From Gammaproteobacteria bacterium (GTDB lineage Bacteria; Pseudomonadota; Gammaproteobacteria; S012-40): 17,911 bases of DNA. Position numbers and translations under genes: made by a program. This document shows positions 7,150 through 14,847 of this stretch, in pieces. The stretch's first letter is position 1; each line of letters begins with the position of its first letter. Below the pieces are notes generated by a model. It ran no database searches. It had not been told where the DNA came from and was given only the letters and a program-made list of their open reading frames with translations. Location: positions 1 through 17,911 of the forward strand of contig JAOUPJ010000031.1 of NCBI GenBank assembly GCA_029879945.1. Reading direction: 5' to 3'.

Positions 7150-7941
7150 ATGATGGCAGGTATTCGTCGCGCGGCAGTTGCTGAACTGTTCTATCCGGGC
7201 AGACCAACTGAATTGGCGCATGTCTTGGACGAACTCCTCTCCAGCTCCAAGCCTGTCTTAAATATTCCCCCTAAGGCAATTGTTGCGCCCCACGCCGGTT
7301 ATATCTATTCCGGTGCCTGTGCTGCGGCTATTTATGGCCAGTTTCAGAAGGTGAGAGATAAAATCAAGCGAGTCGTATTGCTGGGGCCAGCCCATCGTGT
7401 GCCCTTATCTGGATTGGCCATGAGTTCTGCCGATTTTTTCGAGACACCTCTGGGACAGGTCCCTGTCGATAAAGAGTCTTACGCCTTGATTAGCGATCTG
7501 GATTTTGTGGGGTTGAATGACTATGCCCATCGGGATGAGCACTCTCTGGAAGTACATATCCCATTTTTACAATGCATTTTTTCCAGCTTCAGTATCGTGC
7601 CTTTGGTCGTGGGCTCTGCGCCACCACAGCAGATTGCCACAGTACTGGAACGGCTGTGGGGTGGCCCCGAAACCTTGTGTGTCGTGAGCTCTGATCTTTC
7701 TCATTTTCATGCCTATGAGGAGGCAAAAAAACTGGATAGTGAAACGACCCATGCCATTGAGTCATTGGATTATCTTTCCCTAAATTATGAGAATGCCTGT
7801 GGGCGAGACCCACTTAGCGGGCTGTTATTAATTGCTCAGCACAAAGGCCTTTCAGTGACCACCATCAGCCAGTGTAATTCAGGTGATACCGCCGGTGACA
7901 GAAGTAGAGTAGTGGGCTACGGTGCCTACGCCTTCAACTGA
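7150..7941 (+). CDS. amrB: AmmeMemoRadiSam system protein B (Memo family)
   Basis: The 263-residue Memo-family protein is structurally related to class III non-haem iron extradiol dioxygenases. The family residues equivalent to human MEMO1 His49, His81 and Cys244 are present: His48 in PHAGYIYSG, His82 in LLGPAHRV and Cys242 in QCNSGDTAGDRS. HRDEHSLEVHIPFLQ and VVSSDLSHFHAY are further family signatures. The ATG at 7150 is chosen because GGAGGG at 7138-7143 precedes it by six bases. The frame stays open upstream into mog on the other strand, but that extension is non-homologous. amrA starts one base after its stop, so the two are co-translated. The bacterial system is conserved but its reaction is not established. 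The radical SAM partner is not in this window. Confidence 0.93.
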   Translation: MMAGIRRAAVAELFYPGRPTELAHVLDELLSSSKPVLNIPPKAIVAPHAGYIYSGACAAAIYGQFQKVRDKIKRVVLLGPAHRVPLSGLAMSSADFFETPLGQVPVDKESYALISDLDFVGLNDYAHRDEHSLEVHIPFLQCIFSSFSIVPLVVGSAPPQQIATVLERLWGGPETLCVVSSDLSHFHAYEEAKKLDSETTHAIESLDYLSLNYENACGRDPLSGLLLIAQHKGLSVTTISQCNSGDTAGDRSRVVGYGAYAFN

Positions 7942-7942
7942 T

Positions 7943-8533
7943 ATGCTTGCAGAAAAGACAAAAAATGCTTTGCTGACCATCGCTGTGCGCTCTATCCAGT
8001 ATACACTGGAGCATCGAGAAATCTGGTCACCCGATATCTCATCTTTCAGTGATCCCGGCTTGCTGGAGGAAGGGGCGAGTTTTGTCACACTAAAAAAACG
8101 GGGCGAATTGAGAGGGTGTATTGGCAGTCTGGAGGCCTACCAGGCGCTTGTTTTGGACGTGGCGAAGAATGCCCACAGTGCGGCCTTTCGTGATCCTCGG
8201 TTTCAGGCACTCAGTCCGTCTGAGCTGGAAGGGTTGGAAATCAGTATTTCGGTTCTTACCGAACCCGAGGCGATGGAATTTTCTTCCGAAGAAGAGGTGT
8301 TGAAACAAATTCGCCCTGGTGTGGATGGGCTTATTCTGGAAGACGATTCCCATAGAGGGACATTTTTACCGGCAGTTTGGGAATCTTTACCGCGAAAAGA
8401 AGATTTCTGGCACCAGTTGAAATTGAAAGCGGGTTTACCTGCGCACTATTGGTCGGCGCACTTGCGAGTCTTTCGCTATGAGACCATCTCGTTTGGTTCG
8501 TCGGTAAAAGAGATATTGAACAGCCTAGTTTAA
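7943..8533 (+). CDS. amrA: AmmeMemoRadiSam system protein A (AMMECR1 family)
   Basis: The 196-residue protein belongs to the AMMECR1 family, marked by the near-invariant LRGCIG hexapeptide at residues 56-61 (inside GELRGCIGSLEAY). It also has AFRDPRF, LEISISVLTEPE, GVDGLILE, GTFLPAVWE and a FWHQLKLKAGLP segment in the usual order and spacing. The ATG at 7943 lies one base after the amrB stop. A GTG at 7922 would overlap amrB and add seven residues of no family character. It is the partner of amrB; the molecular function of the family is not known. Its 3' end overlaps the convergent DUF1178 gene by nine bases (8525-8533). Confidence 0.92.
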   Translation: MLAEKTKNALLTIAVRSIQYTLEHREIWSPDISSFSDPGLLEEGASFVTLKKRGELRGCIGSLEAYQALVLDVAKNAHSAAFRDPRFQALSPSELEGLEISISVLTEPEAMEFSSEEEVLKQIRPGVDGLILEDDSHRGTFLPAVWESLPRKEDFWHQLKLKAGLPAHYWSAHLRVFRYETISFGSSVKEILNSLV

Positions 8534-8986
8534 CTTTTCTTTTTCAACCAGGAACGAGGGAAGGGTCACGGTATCGATACCGTTTTCTTTCAACTCGGCA
8601 ATTTCTTCCCGACTGGCATGGCCGTGAATATTTCGCTGTTCGGCCTCACCGTAGTGGATCTTTTTGGCCTCTTCCGCGAAGCGAACACCCACATTCTCGC
8701 TATTGTTCTCAATGAACTCGCGTATATGCTTCATGAGCTTGGCGTCCATTTTCGCTGTTGCTGAAGAAGCGGGACTCGCTCCCTGCTCGGTAGTGGCAGG
8801 CTGACTGGTCTGCCGGTTACTGCGCACATTCACGTAGATAGGGCTGGGTTTTTTACGAACTTCGTTGGAACTACAAATAGGACAGACCAATAAACCGGTG
8901 GTCTGTTGCTGCAGGTATTCTTCTTGCGATTTAAACCAGCCTTCAAAATCGTGGTTTGACTCGCAAACTAAATCGTAAATGACCAT
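8525..8986 (-). CDS. DUF1178 family protein
   Basis: The 153-residue soluble protein is recognisable from the DUF1178 N-terminus MVIYDLVCESNHDFEGWF and the CPIC motif that with the early Cys suggests a small metal-binding ribbon. The conserved C-terminal block runs from IRENIE-like FIENNSENVG through RFAEEAKKIHYGE and RNIHGHAS to EEIAELKENG and ends in VTLPS. The middle (about 70-90) is a low-complexity Ala/Ser/Gln linker. The ATG at 8984-8986 is preferred because family members begin at this MxxYDL; a GTG at 9004 adds six residues. Neither start has a strong ribosome site. It lies 33 bases after the barrel gene in the same direction, so the two may be one transcript. Function unknown. Confidence 0.85.
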   Translation of the reverse strand: MVIYDLVCESNHDFEGWFKSQEEYLQQQTTGLLVCPICSSNEVRKKPSPIYVNVRSNRQTSQPATTEQGASPASSATAKMDAKLMKHIREFIENNSENVGVRFAEEAKKIHYGEAEQRNIHGHASREEIAELKENGIDTVTLPSFLVEKEKLN

Positions 8987-9019
8987 AGAGCCAAAGTTTA
9001 CCACAAATTTCGGCAGATA

Positions 9020-9856
9020 TTAGTATTGGAGTTCGACCCCAAAGACATGCATGATGCTTTCGGCTTGATTCACTACCCCACCGCCGTAGGCCACATTGGG
9101 GGAGCGTTTAAATCGATATCCCTCATAATAGGCGCTGAAATGAAACTTGTAACCCAGCGCATAGAACAACGAGTTGGACTCCAACAGACCATAGTAGGAG
9201 ATATCCTTCCCTGGGCGTAAGGTAAGATTAGCCTGGGAAACCCGAAGGGTGGTATGGAAGGGAAATTTAACGCCCGCCTGCAGACGCCAGTGCTGTCCCT
9301 TTCCTGCGCCCGCCAAGCCAACGCCGGCTCTCGCGGTAAATATGCGGAAGGTCTGTGTCACACCGGAAAATTGTTGGCCCGCCCCATCGGTACCTGCTTT
9401 GAGCTCCCGACTCCAGTAGTCGATGTTGCCACCGACCATAAAGTCTAACATGGCATCACCCAGCAGTTTTCCTGTACGCTGGCCTATCATCCCCTGGAGA
9501 TTGATCCAGCTATAATTTGTCCAGGTGTTGGCATCGACTTCGGCATTTGTGTTTTGGTCGATACTAAGCCCTTCATAACGTGTTGCGCCAAGGTAATAGT
9601 TTCCTCGGCCCTCAAAAATGATACCCGGCCAGGGTCTTTTTGTGTTGTTTAAAGTGAGTCCTAGACCGAGCCGAGGTCCGTATTCCAGCGTTTCTGTCCT
9701 GCCCGTTTGATCTTTTTCTATCCAGAAAAAACTGTCCGCCTTGGCGTTAATACCAAATTCAATGTGGGGAAATATGGTAGTGATTGGGTTTCCGGCGGCT
9801 ATAACAGAAGATGCTGATATAAGACTTAGTATGAATATGAAAATATTGCGCAACAA
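9020..9856 (-). CDS. Unrecognised predicted outer-membrane barrel protein
   Basis: The 278-residue product has a signal peptide (MLRNIFIFILSLISASSVIA, probable cleavage at or next to residue 20). Many amphipathic, aromatic-rich strands follow, such as LEYGPRLGLGLTL, GIIFEGRGNYYLG, WRLQAGVKFPFH and FHFSAYYEGYRF, and it ends in VFGVELQY with a terminal aromatic residue, as in BAM-inserted barrels. No specific family was recognised and no substrate can be proposed. The start is a TTG at 9854-9856, supported by an AGAGG ribosome site eight bases upstream and by the signal peptide beginning there; no in-frame ATG exists before the hydrophobic core. It is divergent from the PilZ gene across 155 bases and upstream of the DUF1178 gene. 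Confidence 0.75.
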   Translation of the reverse strand: MLRNIFIFILSLISASSVIAAGNPITTIFPHIEFGINAKADSFFWIEKDQTGRTETLEYGPRLGLGLTLNNTKRPWPGIIFEGRGNYYLGATRYEGLSIDQNTNAEVDANTWTNYSWINLQGMIGQRTGKLLGDAMLDFMVGGNIDYWSRELKAGTDGAGQQFSGVTQTFRIFTARAGVGLAGAGKGQHWRLQAGVKFPFHTTLRVSQANLTLRPGKDISYYGLLESNSLFYALGYKFHFSAYYEGYRFKRSPNVAYGGGVVNQAESIMHVFGVELQY

Positions 9857-9944
9857 TTAATCAGCCTCTTCGCTTGTCGGTCCTTGTAGTTCTGTTTCGT
9901 TACTTATTTATCAGTTCTTTAGTGAATGCGATTTAAAAGATGGG

Positions 9945-9957
9945 ATCGGAGGCCGAT
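9945..9957. repeat. Short inverted repeat in the barrel/PilZ divergent region
   Basis: ATCGG (9945-9949), AGG, CCGAT (9953-9957) form a compact 5-bp dyad midway between the two divergent start codons. It could be a regulator half-site pair, but its length is near what chance allows. Apart from this and weak promoter-like hexamers, nothing supported was found in 9857-10011. Confidence 0.2.
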
Positions 9958-10011
9958 AAAAATTCAAACCATATTTGCACTGGCCTGGAATAACTTTAGG
10001 ATCTAAAAACT

Positions 10012-10383
10012 ATGCAAGCATCACATCTAAATGAACGTCGCCGGTTTTCACGTGTTGGTTTCGACGCAGCGGTGACAGTAACAGGAGCGATGGGGTCATG
10101 GACTGGCAAGTTGATCGATATTTCACTGAAGGGGATGCTGATATCACGTCCTCATCAATGGCATTCCCCAAAAGGGGGGCGCTTTCTGGTAGAGGTTCAT
10201 CCGCCTGAAAATCCCTTCAATATAAGAATGGAAATGGTGGTGGCCCACACTGAAGACAATCAGATTGGTTTGGAATGTGTCCATATCGACCTGGACAGCA
10301 TTTCTCATTTACGCAGATTGGTCGAACTCAATATTGGAGACGATCAAGTCCTGCACCGCGAATTGGCGGCAATGACCAATTGA
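10012..10383 (+). CDS. Stand-alone PilZ c-di-GMP receptor, MapZ-like
   Basis: The 123-residue single-domain PilZ protein has both ligand motifs: RxxxR in ERRRFSR (Arg10 and Arg14) and D/NxSxxG in DISLKG (Asp36, Ser38, Gly41). It should therefore bind cyclic di-GMP and change conformation. The start ERRRFSRVGFDA and the tail HLRRLVELNIGDD recall Pseudomonas aeruginosa PA4608 (MapZ), which binds the chemotaxis methyltransferase CheR1. PA4608 also neighbours radA, as here. Whether this protein has the same partner cannot be told from the sequence, and no chemotaxis gene is in the window. The ATG at 10012 has only a weak AGG 11 bases upstream. Its stop lies six bases from the convergent radA stop. 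Confidence 0.9.
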   Translation: MQASHLNERRRFSRVGFDAAVTVTGAMGSWTGKLIDISLKGMLISRPHQWHSPKGGRFLVEVHPPENPFNIRMEMVVAHTEDNQIGLECVHIDLDSISHLRRLVELNIGDDQVLHRELAAMTN

Positions 10384-10389
10384 TTTGAA

Positions 10390-11757
10390 CTACAAGAATC
10401 TGAGTGCCTCGTCGAGGCGACTCACTGCGTGTATCTCACATTCTGCCCATGCCTTGCGTGGGCAGTTTGCTTTCGGCAGCAATACCCGCTTGATCCCGTG
10501 CTTGACCGCTTCACGTAGCCGGTCTTCACCACCGGAAACGGGCCGGATTTCACCTGCCAAGCCCACCTCGCCAAACACGGCCAGATCATTGGGGATGGGT
10601 TTATTTCGAAAGCTGGAAAGTGCGGCCATAATCACGGCCAGGTCTACGCCGGTTTCACCCACACGCACACCGCCCACCACATTCACATACACATCCTGAT
10701 CGAACATGGCGATGCCCCCGTGTCGATGCAACACCGCCAACAACATGGCCAGACGGTTTTGCTCCAGACCCAGGGTAACGCGTCGCGGGTTGGCCAAATG
10801 GCTTTCGTCCACCAGGGCCTGCAGCTCGATCAAGAGTGGACGGCTACCCTCACGCGTGATGGTGATAATACTACCAGCGACCGGGTTTTCGTGACGCGAT
10901 AAGAAAATAGCCGAGGGATTAGACACCTCTTTCAGGCCTTTGTCCGTCATGGCGAACACACCCAATTCATTGACGGCACCGAAGCGATTTTTCACCGCAC
11001 GTATCATGCGGTAGCGGCTATCGCTTTCCCCTTCGAAATACAACACGGTGTCCACCATATGCTCCAGCACCCTTGGTCCCGCAATGGCCCCTTCCTTGGT
11101 CACGTGTCCCACCAGAAAGATCATGGTCCCGCTTTGTTTGGCAAAGTGCACCAGCTGTCCGGCGCTTTCACGTAGCTGCGATACCGAACCGGGGGCAGAC
11201 TGTACGGCGTCGGTGTAGATGGATTGAATGGAATCGATGACCATTACCTGCGGTCTTTCCTGCTGGGCATGGGCCATGATGGACTCGACCCGTGTCTCGG
11301 CCAGCATACGTACGCCATGCGCATCCAGCCCCAGTCTGTCGGCGCGCTGGCTGACCTGCTCCAGGGACTCTTCCCCCGTCACATAGAGCACCGGTCGCTC
11401 CTTTCCAATGGAAGACGTGGTTTGTATCAATAGTGTGGACTTACCAATGCCCGGGTCACCGCCAATCAGGGTGACTGCACCGTGGACCAGCCCACCGCCT
11501 AACACACGATCCAGTTCGCTGAGCCGTGTGGAGAGCCGGTCTTGTTGGGTGTGTTTGATATCGCTCAGATTCAGGACCTGACTGCCGTTTTGCACATTGC
11601 CGGCATAGCCACTAAAGCGGGGGCGGGCACCTTTGGCACTGACCGAAACGGCCTCTTCCAGACTATTCCAGGCACCGCAGTCCGGACACTGTCCGGCCCA
11701 TTTTGGAGACTGGCCACCGCACTCTCTGCAGTTATAAATCAACTTGCTCTTAGACAT
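10390..11757 (-). CDS. radA: DNA repair protein RadA
   Basis: RadA (Sms) is a RecA-like ATPase that drives branch migration of recombination intermediates. The 455-residue protein has a C4 zinc finger (Cys10, Cys13, Cys24, Cys27), Walker A GGDPGIGKST (99-108), a Walker B-type VMVIDSIQSI, the RadA-specific KNRFG motif (256-260), and a Lon-protease-like C-terminal domain from about 275 (VYVNVVGGVRVGETGVDLA and VGLAGEIRPV). Length and order are those of E. coli RadA (460). The ATG overlaps the alr stop by eight bases and has no strong ribosome site of its own, so translation probably depends on alr. It is the last gene of the dnaB-alr-radA group and converges with the PilZ gene. Confidence 0.97.
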   Translation of the reverse strand: MSKSKLIYNCRECGGQSPKWAGQCPDCGAWNSLEEAVSVSAKGARPRFSGYAGNVQNGSQVLNLSDIKHTQQDRLSTRLSELDRVLGGGLVHGAVTLIGGDPGIGKSTLLIQTTSSIGKERPVLYVTGEESLEQVSQRADRLGLDAHGVRMLAETRVESIMAHAQQERPQVMVIDSIQSIYTDAVQSAPGSVSQLRESAGQLVHFAKQSGTMIFLVGHVTKEGAIAGPRVLEHMVDTVLYFEGESDSRYRMIRAVKNRFGAVNELGVFAMTDKGLKEVSNPSAIFLSRHENPVAGSIITITREGSRPLLIELQALVDESHLANPRRVTLGLEQNRLAMLLAVLHRHGGIAMFDQDVYVNVVGGVRVGETGVDLAVIMAALSSFRNKPIPNDLAVFGEVGLAGEIRPVSGGEDRLREAVKHGIKRVLLPKANCPRKAWAECEIHAVSRLDEALRFL

Positions 11758-12820
11758 AGTGCCGTGTCACTCGCTGGGTGATTTTGCAGGTCAGCTCATA
11801 GGGAATGGTGTTGGACATGGCCGCGACTTGTTCGATGGGGTTTTTGTCTCCCCACAGTTGAGCCGTATCCCCAATTTTTACACTGGGTGTGGGGCCCAGG
11901 TCCACACTGATCATGTCCATACTGACCCGACCTGCCAGGGGAAAAATCTTGTTGTTGATCCACACCGGTGTGCCGTTCTGGGCATGTCGAGGATAACCAT
12001 CGCCGTAACCGGCACGGATCACAGCGATATAGGTGTCTTGTTCTGCACACCATAATGCACCATAACCCACCGATTCCCCCTGTTTGACTTGCTTGATGGT
12101 AATGACCTGGCTTTCAAAAGACATAAAGGGTTTGAGGCCCAGGTCTTGCGCAGATCGGTCTGAAAAAGGAGAGATACCATAGAGTGAAATCCCTGGGCGT
12201 ACCCAGTCAAAGTGGGACTCTGCTCGTGAAAAAATGGCCGCGCTATTGGCCAAAGAACGCTGCACTCCAGTTGGCAGGGCCAGCTGTTTAAAGCGCTTTA
12301 TTTGCAGATCATTGATCTCGTCTTCCACCACATTGGCGTTGGCGAAGTGAGACATGATGGTGCTAACTCCAATATGTTTCAACGCTGCGAGGCGCGAAAG
12401 AAAGGTGGGAAGCTCTTGCAGGCGAATTCCCAGTCTATGCATGCCCGTATCTATCTTCAACCAGCAGTCCAATGCAGAATTTGTATTGGACTCCAGCAAG
12501 TCCAATTGGGCCGTGTCGTGTACGCAAGTTGTAAGACGGTGCTTAACAGCCGCACTGAGCTCGTCTTCATTCAAGAGGCCCTGCAGCAGGAGTATGTCTT
12601 TCTGCACACCTGCATTACGCAGTGCCACCGCCTCTTCCAGATGGGCGACGGCGTAGGCGTCCACGCCGTTCAGGGCCTGCGCCGTTTCCACAATACCGTG
12701 TCCGTAGGCATTGGCCTTGATCACGGCCATCACCTTGCTATTGGGGGCGGTCTTTCGGATGATCCCAAGATTGTGAGTAAGGGCAGACTGGTCAAAACGA
12801 GCGATGGCGGCTCGCGTCAT
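11750..12820 (-). CDS. alr: Alanine racemase
   Basis: The PLP-dependent enzyme interconverts L- and D-alanine, supplying D-alanine for peptidoglycan. The 356-residue product carries the PLP lysine Lys35 in VIKANAYGHG, the barrel motif LKIDTGMHRLG, RPGISLYGISPF, and the catalytic tyrosine Tyr272 in RAGYGDGYPR. SMDMISVDLG follows in the C-terminal beta domain. The start ATG shares its A with the dnaB stop (TAATG at 12818-12822), and a GAGGG ribosome site lies inside the dnaB end about nine bases upstream. This implies termination-reinitiation coupling. It overlaps radA by eight bases at the other end. E. coli also has alr directly after dnaB. Confidence 0.97.
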   Translation of the reverse strand: MTRAAIARFDQSALTHNLGIIRKTAPNSKVMAVIKANAYGHGIVETAQALNGVDAYAVAHLEEAVALRNAGVQKDILLLQGLLNEDELSAAVKHRLTTCVHDTAQLDLLESNTNSALDCWLKIDTGMHRLGIRLQELPTFLSRLAALKHIGVSTIMSHFANANVVEDEINDLQIKRFKQLALPTGVQRSLANSAAIFSRAESHFDWVRPGISLYGISPFSDRSAQDLGLKPFMSFESQVITIKQVKQGESVGYGALWCAEQDTYIAVIRAGYGDGYPRHAQNGTPVWINNKIFPLAGRVSMDMISVDLGPTPSVKIGDTAQLWGDKNPIEQVAAMSNTIPYELTCKITQRVTRHYV

Positions 12821-14217
12821 TATTCGTATCCCTCATAGGGGATATCGTGAATATAGTTTTCAAAGCGGGTGTATTGGGCAAGGAAGGTCTGCCGCACTGT
12901 ACCGATAGGACCATTCCGTTGCTTGCCGATAATGATTTCGGCCACGCCCTTATCCGGACTGTCTTCGTTGTAGACCTCGTCCCGATAGATAAACACGATC
13001 ACGTCGGCATCTTGCTCAATGGCGCCCGATTCCCGCAAGTCAGACATGACCGGCCGTTTATTGGGTCGTTGCTCCAGACTGCGATTGAGCTGGGAGAGGG
13101 CGATGACCGGCACGTTCAGCTCCTTGGCCAGGGCCTTTAGGGAGCGAGATATTTCAGAAATTTCTGTGGCGCGATTTTCGCCGCTGTTGCTGCCGCGCAT
13201 CAGCTGTAGGTAGTCGATCACGATCAGGCCCAGTTGGCCCGCCTGACGCACTAGTCGTCGCGCCTTGGCGCGTAACTCATTGGGACTAAGCGCGGGGGTG
13301 TCGTCGATGTAGATCGGGGCCTCGGCCAGCGCACCTACGGCTTCGGTAAGACGGGGCCAGTCGTCATCGGCCAGCTTTCCAGTACGCAGCTTGTGCTGAT
13401 CAATACGACCGATGGACGAGATCATACGCATGGCCAGTTGTTCGCCCGGCATTTCCATGGAGAAGACAGCCACCGGTAGCCCTTCGTGCAGGGCCGCGTG
13501 TTCTGCCATGTTCATGGCAAATGAGGTCTTACCCATGGAAGGACGGCCGGCAACAATGACCAGATCAGAGGGCTGTAGGCCAGAGGTCTTTTCGTCGAAA
13601 TCGGTCCAGCCGGTGGCCACGCCGGTGATGGGACTATCTTGTTGAAACAGGGTATCGATGCGGTCGACGGCCCTATCCAGTAGATCCCGAATACCGGTAA
13701 ACCCCTTGTTTGCTCTCGCCCCTTTTTCGGCGATTTCAAAGACCAGACTTTCCGCACGATCCAGTATGTCGGAACTGCTGTTTCCCCGGCCATCATAGAC
13801 CAGGTCGCTGATCTGGGTGCCAACAGAAATGAGGCTGCGCAGGATGGATTTTTCTCTGACAATCCCTGCATAAGACTTGATGTTGGCAGCGCTTGGGGTG
13901 TTTTTGGCCATGGTGCCCAGATTTGCCAGGCCTCCTGCATCATCCAACTCGCCATGGCGCTCCAGCCATTCGGAAAGGGTCACAACGTCGAAGGGTTTAT
14001 TAAATTTGGCCAGTTCGCTAATGGCACGAAATATCAGGCGGTGATCGTGTCGATAGAAGTCATTTTCGGTGATCAGGTCGGTTACGTGGTCCCAAGTGGA
14101 ATTGTCCAGCATGAGGCCACCCAGCACGGACTGCTCGGCTTCGACTGAATTGGGTGGTATTTTGAGAGATTCCAGATCCAAGTTGCGTTTCGAGAACTGA
14201 ACTGCACTGTCTGCCAT
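12820..14217 (-). CDS. dnaB: Replicative DNA helicase DnaB
   Basis: DnaB is the hexameric 5'-3' helicase that unwinds DNA ahead of the replication fork. The 465-residue protein has the N-terminal primase-interacting domain (about 15-120, with PPNSVEAEQSVLGGL and DFYRHDHR), a linker helix, and the RecA-like domain. That domain holds Walker A GRPSMGKT (224-231, Lys230), EMP in VFSMEMPGEQL, Walker B LIVIDYLQLM (Asp335), ALSQLNRSLEQRP and SDLRESGAIEQDADV. Its size is normal, so no intein is present. It follows rplI by 124 bases, beyond a strong terminator, and therefore needs its own promoter or read-through. The ribosome site is weak (GGGAT about 11 bases upstream). It heads the coupled dnaB-alr-radA group. 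Confidence 0.98.
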   Translation of the reverse strand: MADSAVQFSKRNLDLESLKIPPNSVEAEQSVLGGLMLDNSTWDHVTDLITENDFYRHDHRLIFRAISELAKFNKPFDVVTLSEWLERHGELDDAGGLANLGTMAKNTPSAANIKSYAGIVREKSILRSLISVGTQISDLVYDGRGNSSSDILDRAESLVFEIAEKGARANKGFTGIRDLLDRAVDRIDTLFQQDSPITGVATGWTDFDEKTSGLQPSDLVIVAGRPSMGKTSFAMNMAEHAALHEGLPVAVFSMEMPGEQLAMRMISSIGRIDQHKLRTGKLADDDWPRLTEAVGALAEAPIYIDDTPALSPNELRAKARRLVRQAGQLGLIVIDYLQLMRGSNSGENRATEISEISRSLKALAKELNVPVIALSQLNRSLEQRPNKRPVMSDLRESGAIEQDADVIVFIYRDEVYNEDSPDKGVAEIIIGKQRNGPIGTVRQTFLAQYTRFENYIHDIPYEGYE

Positions 14218-14250
14218 GACAAGATCATCCCAAGACGTTTACGGCCATCT

Positions 14251-14256
14251 ATTGTA
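14251..14256 (-). promoter_or_regulatory. Candidate -10 element for dnaB-alr-radA
   Basis: On the minus strand 14256-14251 reads TACAAT, five of six matches to the -10 consensus. It lies downstream of the rplI terminator and about 33 bases before the dnaB ATG. No good -35 hexamer was found at 16-18 bases, so only the -10 is supported. Confidence 0.3.
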
Positions 14257-14282
14257 AAGCAGATTGGGGTATTTAGGTGATG

Positions 14283-14317
14283 AAAAAAGGCCCGTGCTCG
14301 ACTGTTCGAGCACGGGC
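14283..14317 (-). terminator. Rho-independent terminator of the rpsF-rpsR-DUF2232-rplI operon
   Basis: A perfect 12-bp stem (14290-14301 with 14306-14317) closes a four-base loop. On the minus strand it is followed by C and six T residues (14289-14283). It begins 25 bases after the rplI stop and ends the ribosomal transcript before dnaB. The plus-strand side has no T-run, so it acts in one direction. Confidence 0.92.
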
Positions 14318-14341
14318 TAATCAATCGTAAAACAAACCGCT

Positions 14342-14791
14342 TTATTTGGCGGGAGTGACTTCCAGTTTAATGGAGCTGGACACGTCCGGGTGTAGTTGAA
14401 GAGCAATTTCAAACTCACCGATGGAGCGAATGACGCCACCTGGTAGTAGCACTTCGTTCTTGTTTAGCTGATAACCTGCTTCGGTAGCGGCAATCGCGAT
14501 ATCACGGGTGCCGATAGAGCCGTAAAGCTTCCCTTCGTCACTGGCCTTGGCTTCGATTTTGATCTTGGCTTCAGACATTGATTCATGTCTTGCTTGTGCA
14601 GCGGCCAGGGTTTCGGTAGCGCGTTTTTCAAGCTCGGCACGGCGTTCCTCAAACTTGGCAATGGTCTCTTCTGTGGCAGACACGGCTTTACCTTGTGGTA
14701 ACAGGTAGTTGCGGCCATAGCCGGGACGAACTTTGACCTTGTCACCCACTGTGCCAAGATTCTGAATTTTTTCCAGTAGAATCACTTCCAT
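14342..14791 (-). CDS. rplI: 50S ribosomal protein bL9
   Basis: bL9 is a large-subunit protein binding 23S rRNA domain V near the L1 stalk. The 149-residue length equals that of E. coli L9. The N-terminal RNA-binding domain is canonical: MEVILLEKIQNLGTVGDKVK, then VRPGYGRNYLLPQGKA. A long charged connecting helix (about 41-75) follows, and then the C-terminal domain with GKLYGSIGTRDIA and VLLPGGVIRSIGEFEI. A GAGG ribosome site lies eight bases before the ATG. It is the last gene of the ribosomal operon, 56 bases after the DUF2232 gene, and is followed by the terminator. Confidence 0.98.
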   Translation of the reverse strand: MEVILLEKIQNLGTVGDKVKVRPGYGRNYLLPQGKAVSATEETIAKFEERRAELEKRATETLAAAQARHESMSEAKIKIEAKASDEGKLYGSIGTRDIAIAATEAGYQLNKNEVLLPGGVIRSIGEFEIALQLHPDVSSSIKLEVTPAK

Positions 14792-14847
14792 CTCGTTTAC
14801 CTCATATTCTCAATCTAATTCTTTGACGTACTTAGTGCTCGAGCCTA

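Noticed and set aside
7242..7250. Nine-base match to the tRNA-Thr 3' end as a possible attachment-site repeat
   Set aside because: It lies inside the conserved amrB coding region, is too short to be meaningful, and no integrase is present.
9957..10011. TTGCAC and other promoter-like hexamers before the PilZ gene
   Set aside because: No pair had both acceptable hexamers and 16-18 base spacing, so no promoter was called.
12302..12838. Long plus-strand frame (178 codons) opposite alr
   Set aside because: It is antisense to confidently identified alr, with no domain or ribosome site.
13512..13955. Second minus-strand frame of 147 codons inside dnaB
   Set aside because: It is out of frame within highly conserved dnaB and has no protein-like features.
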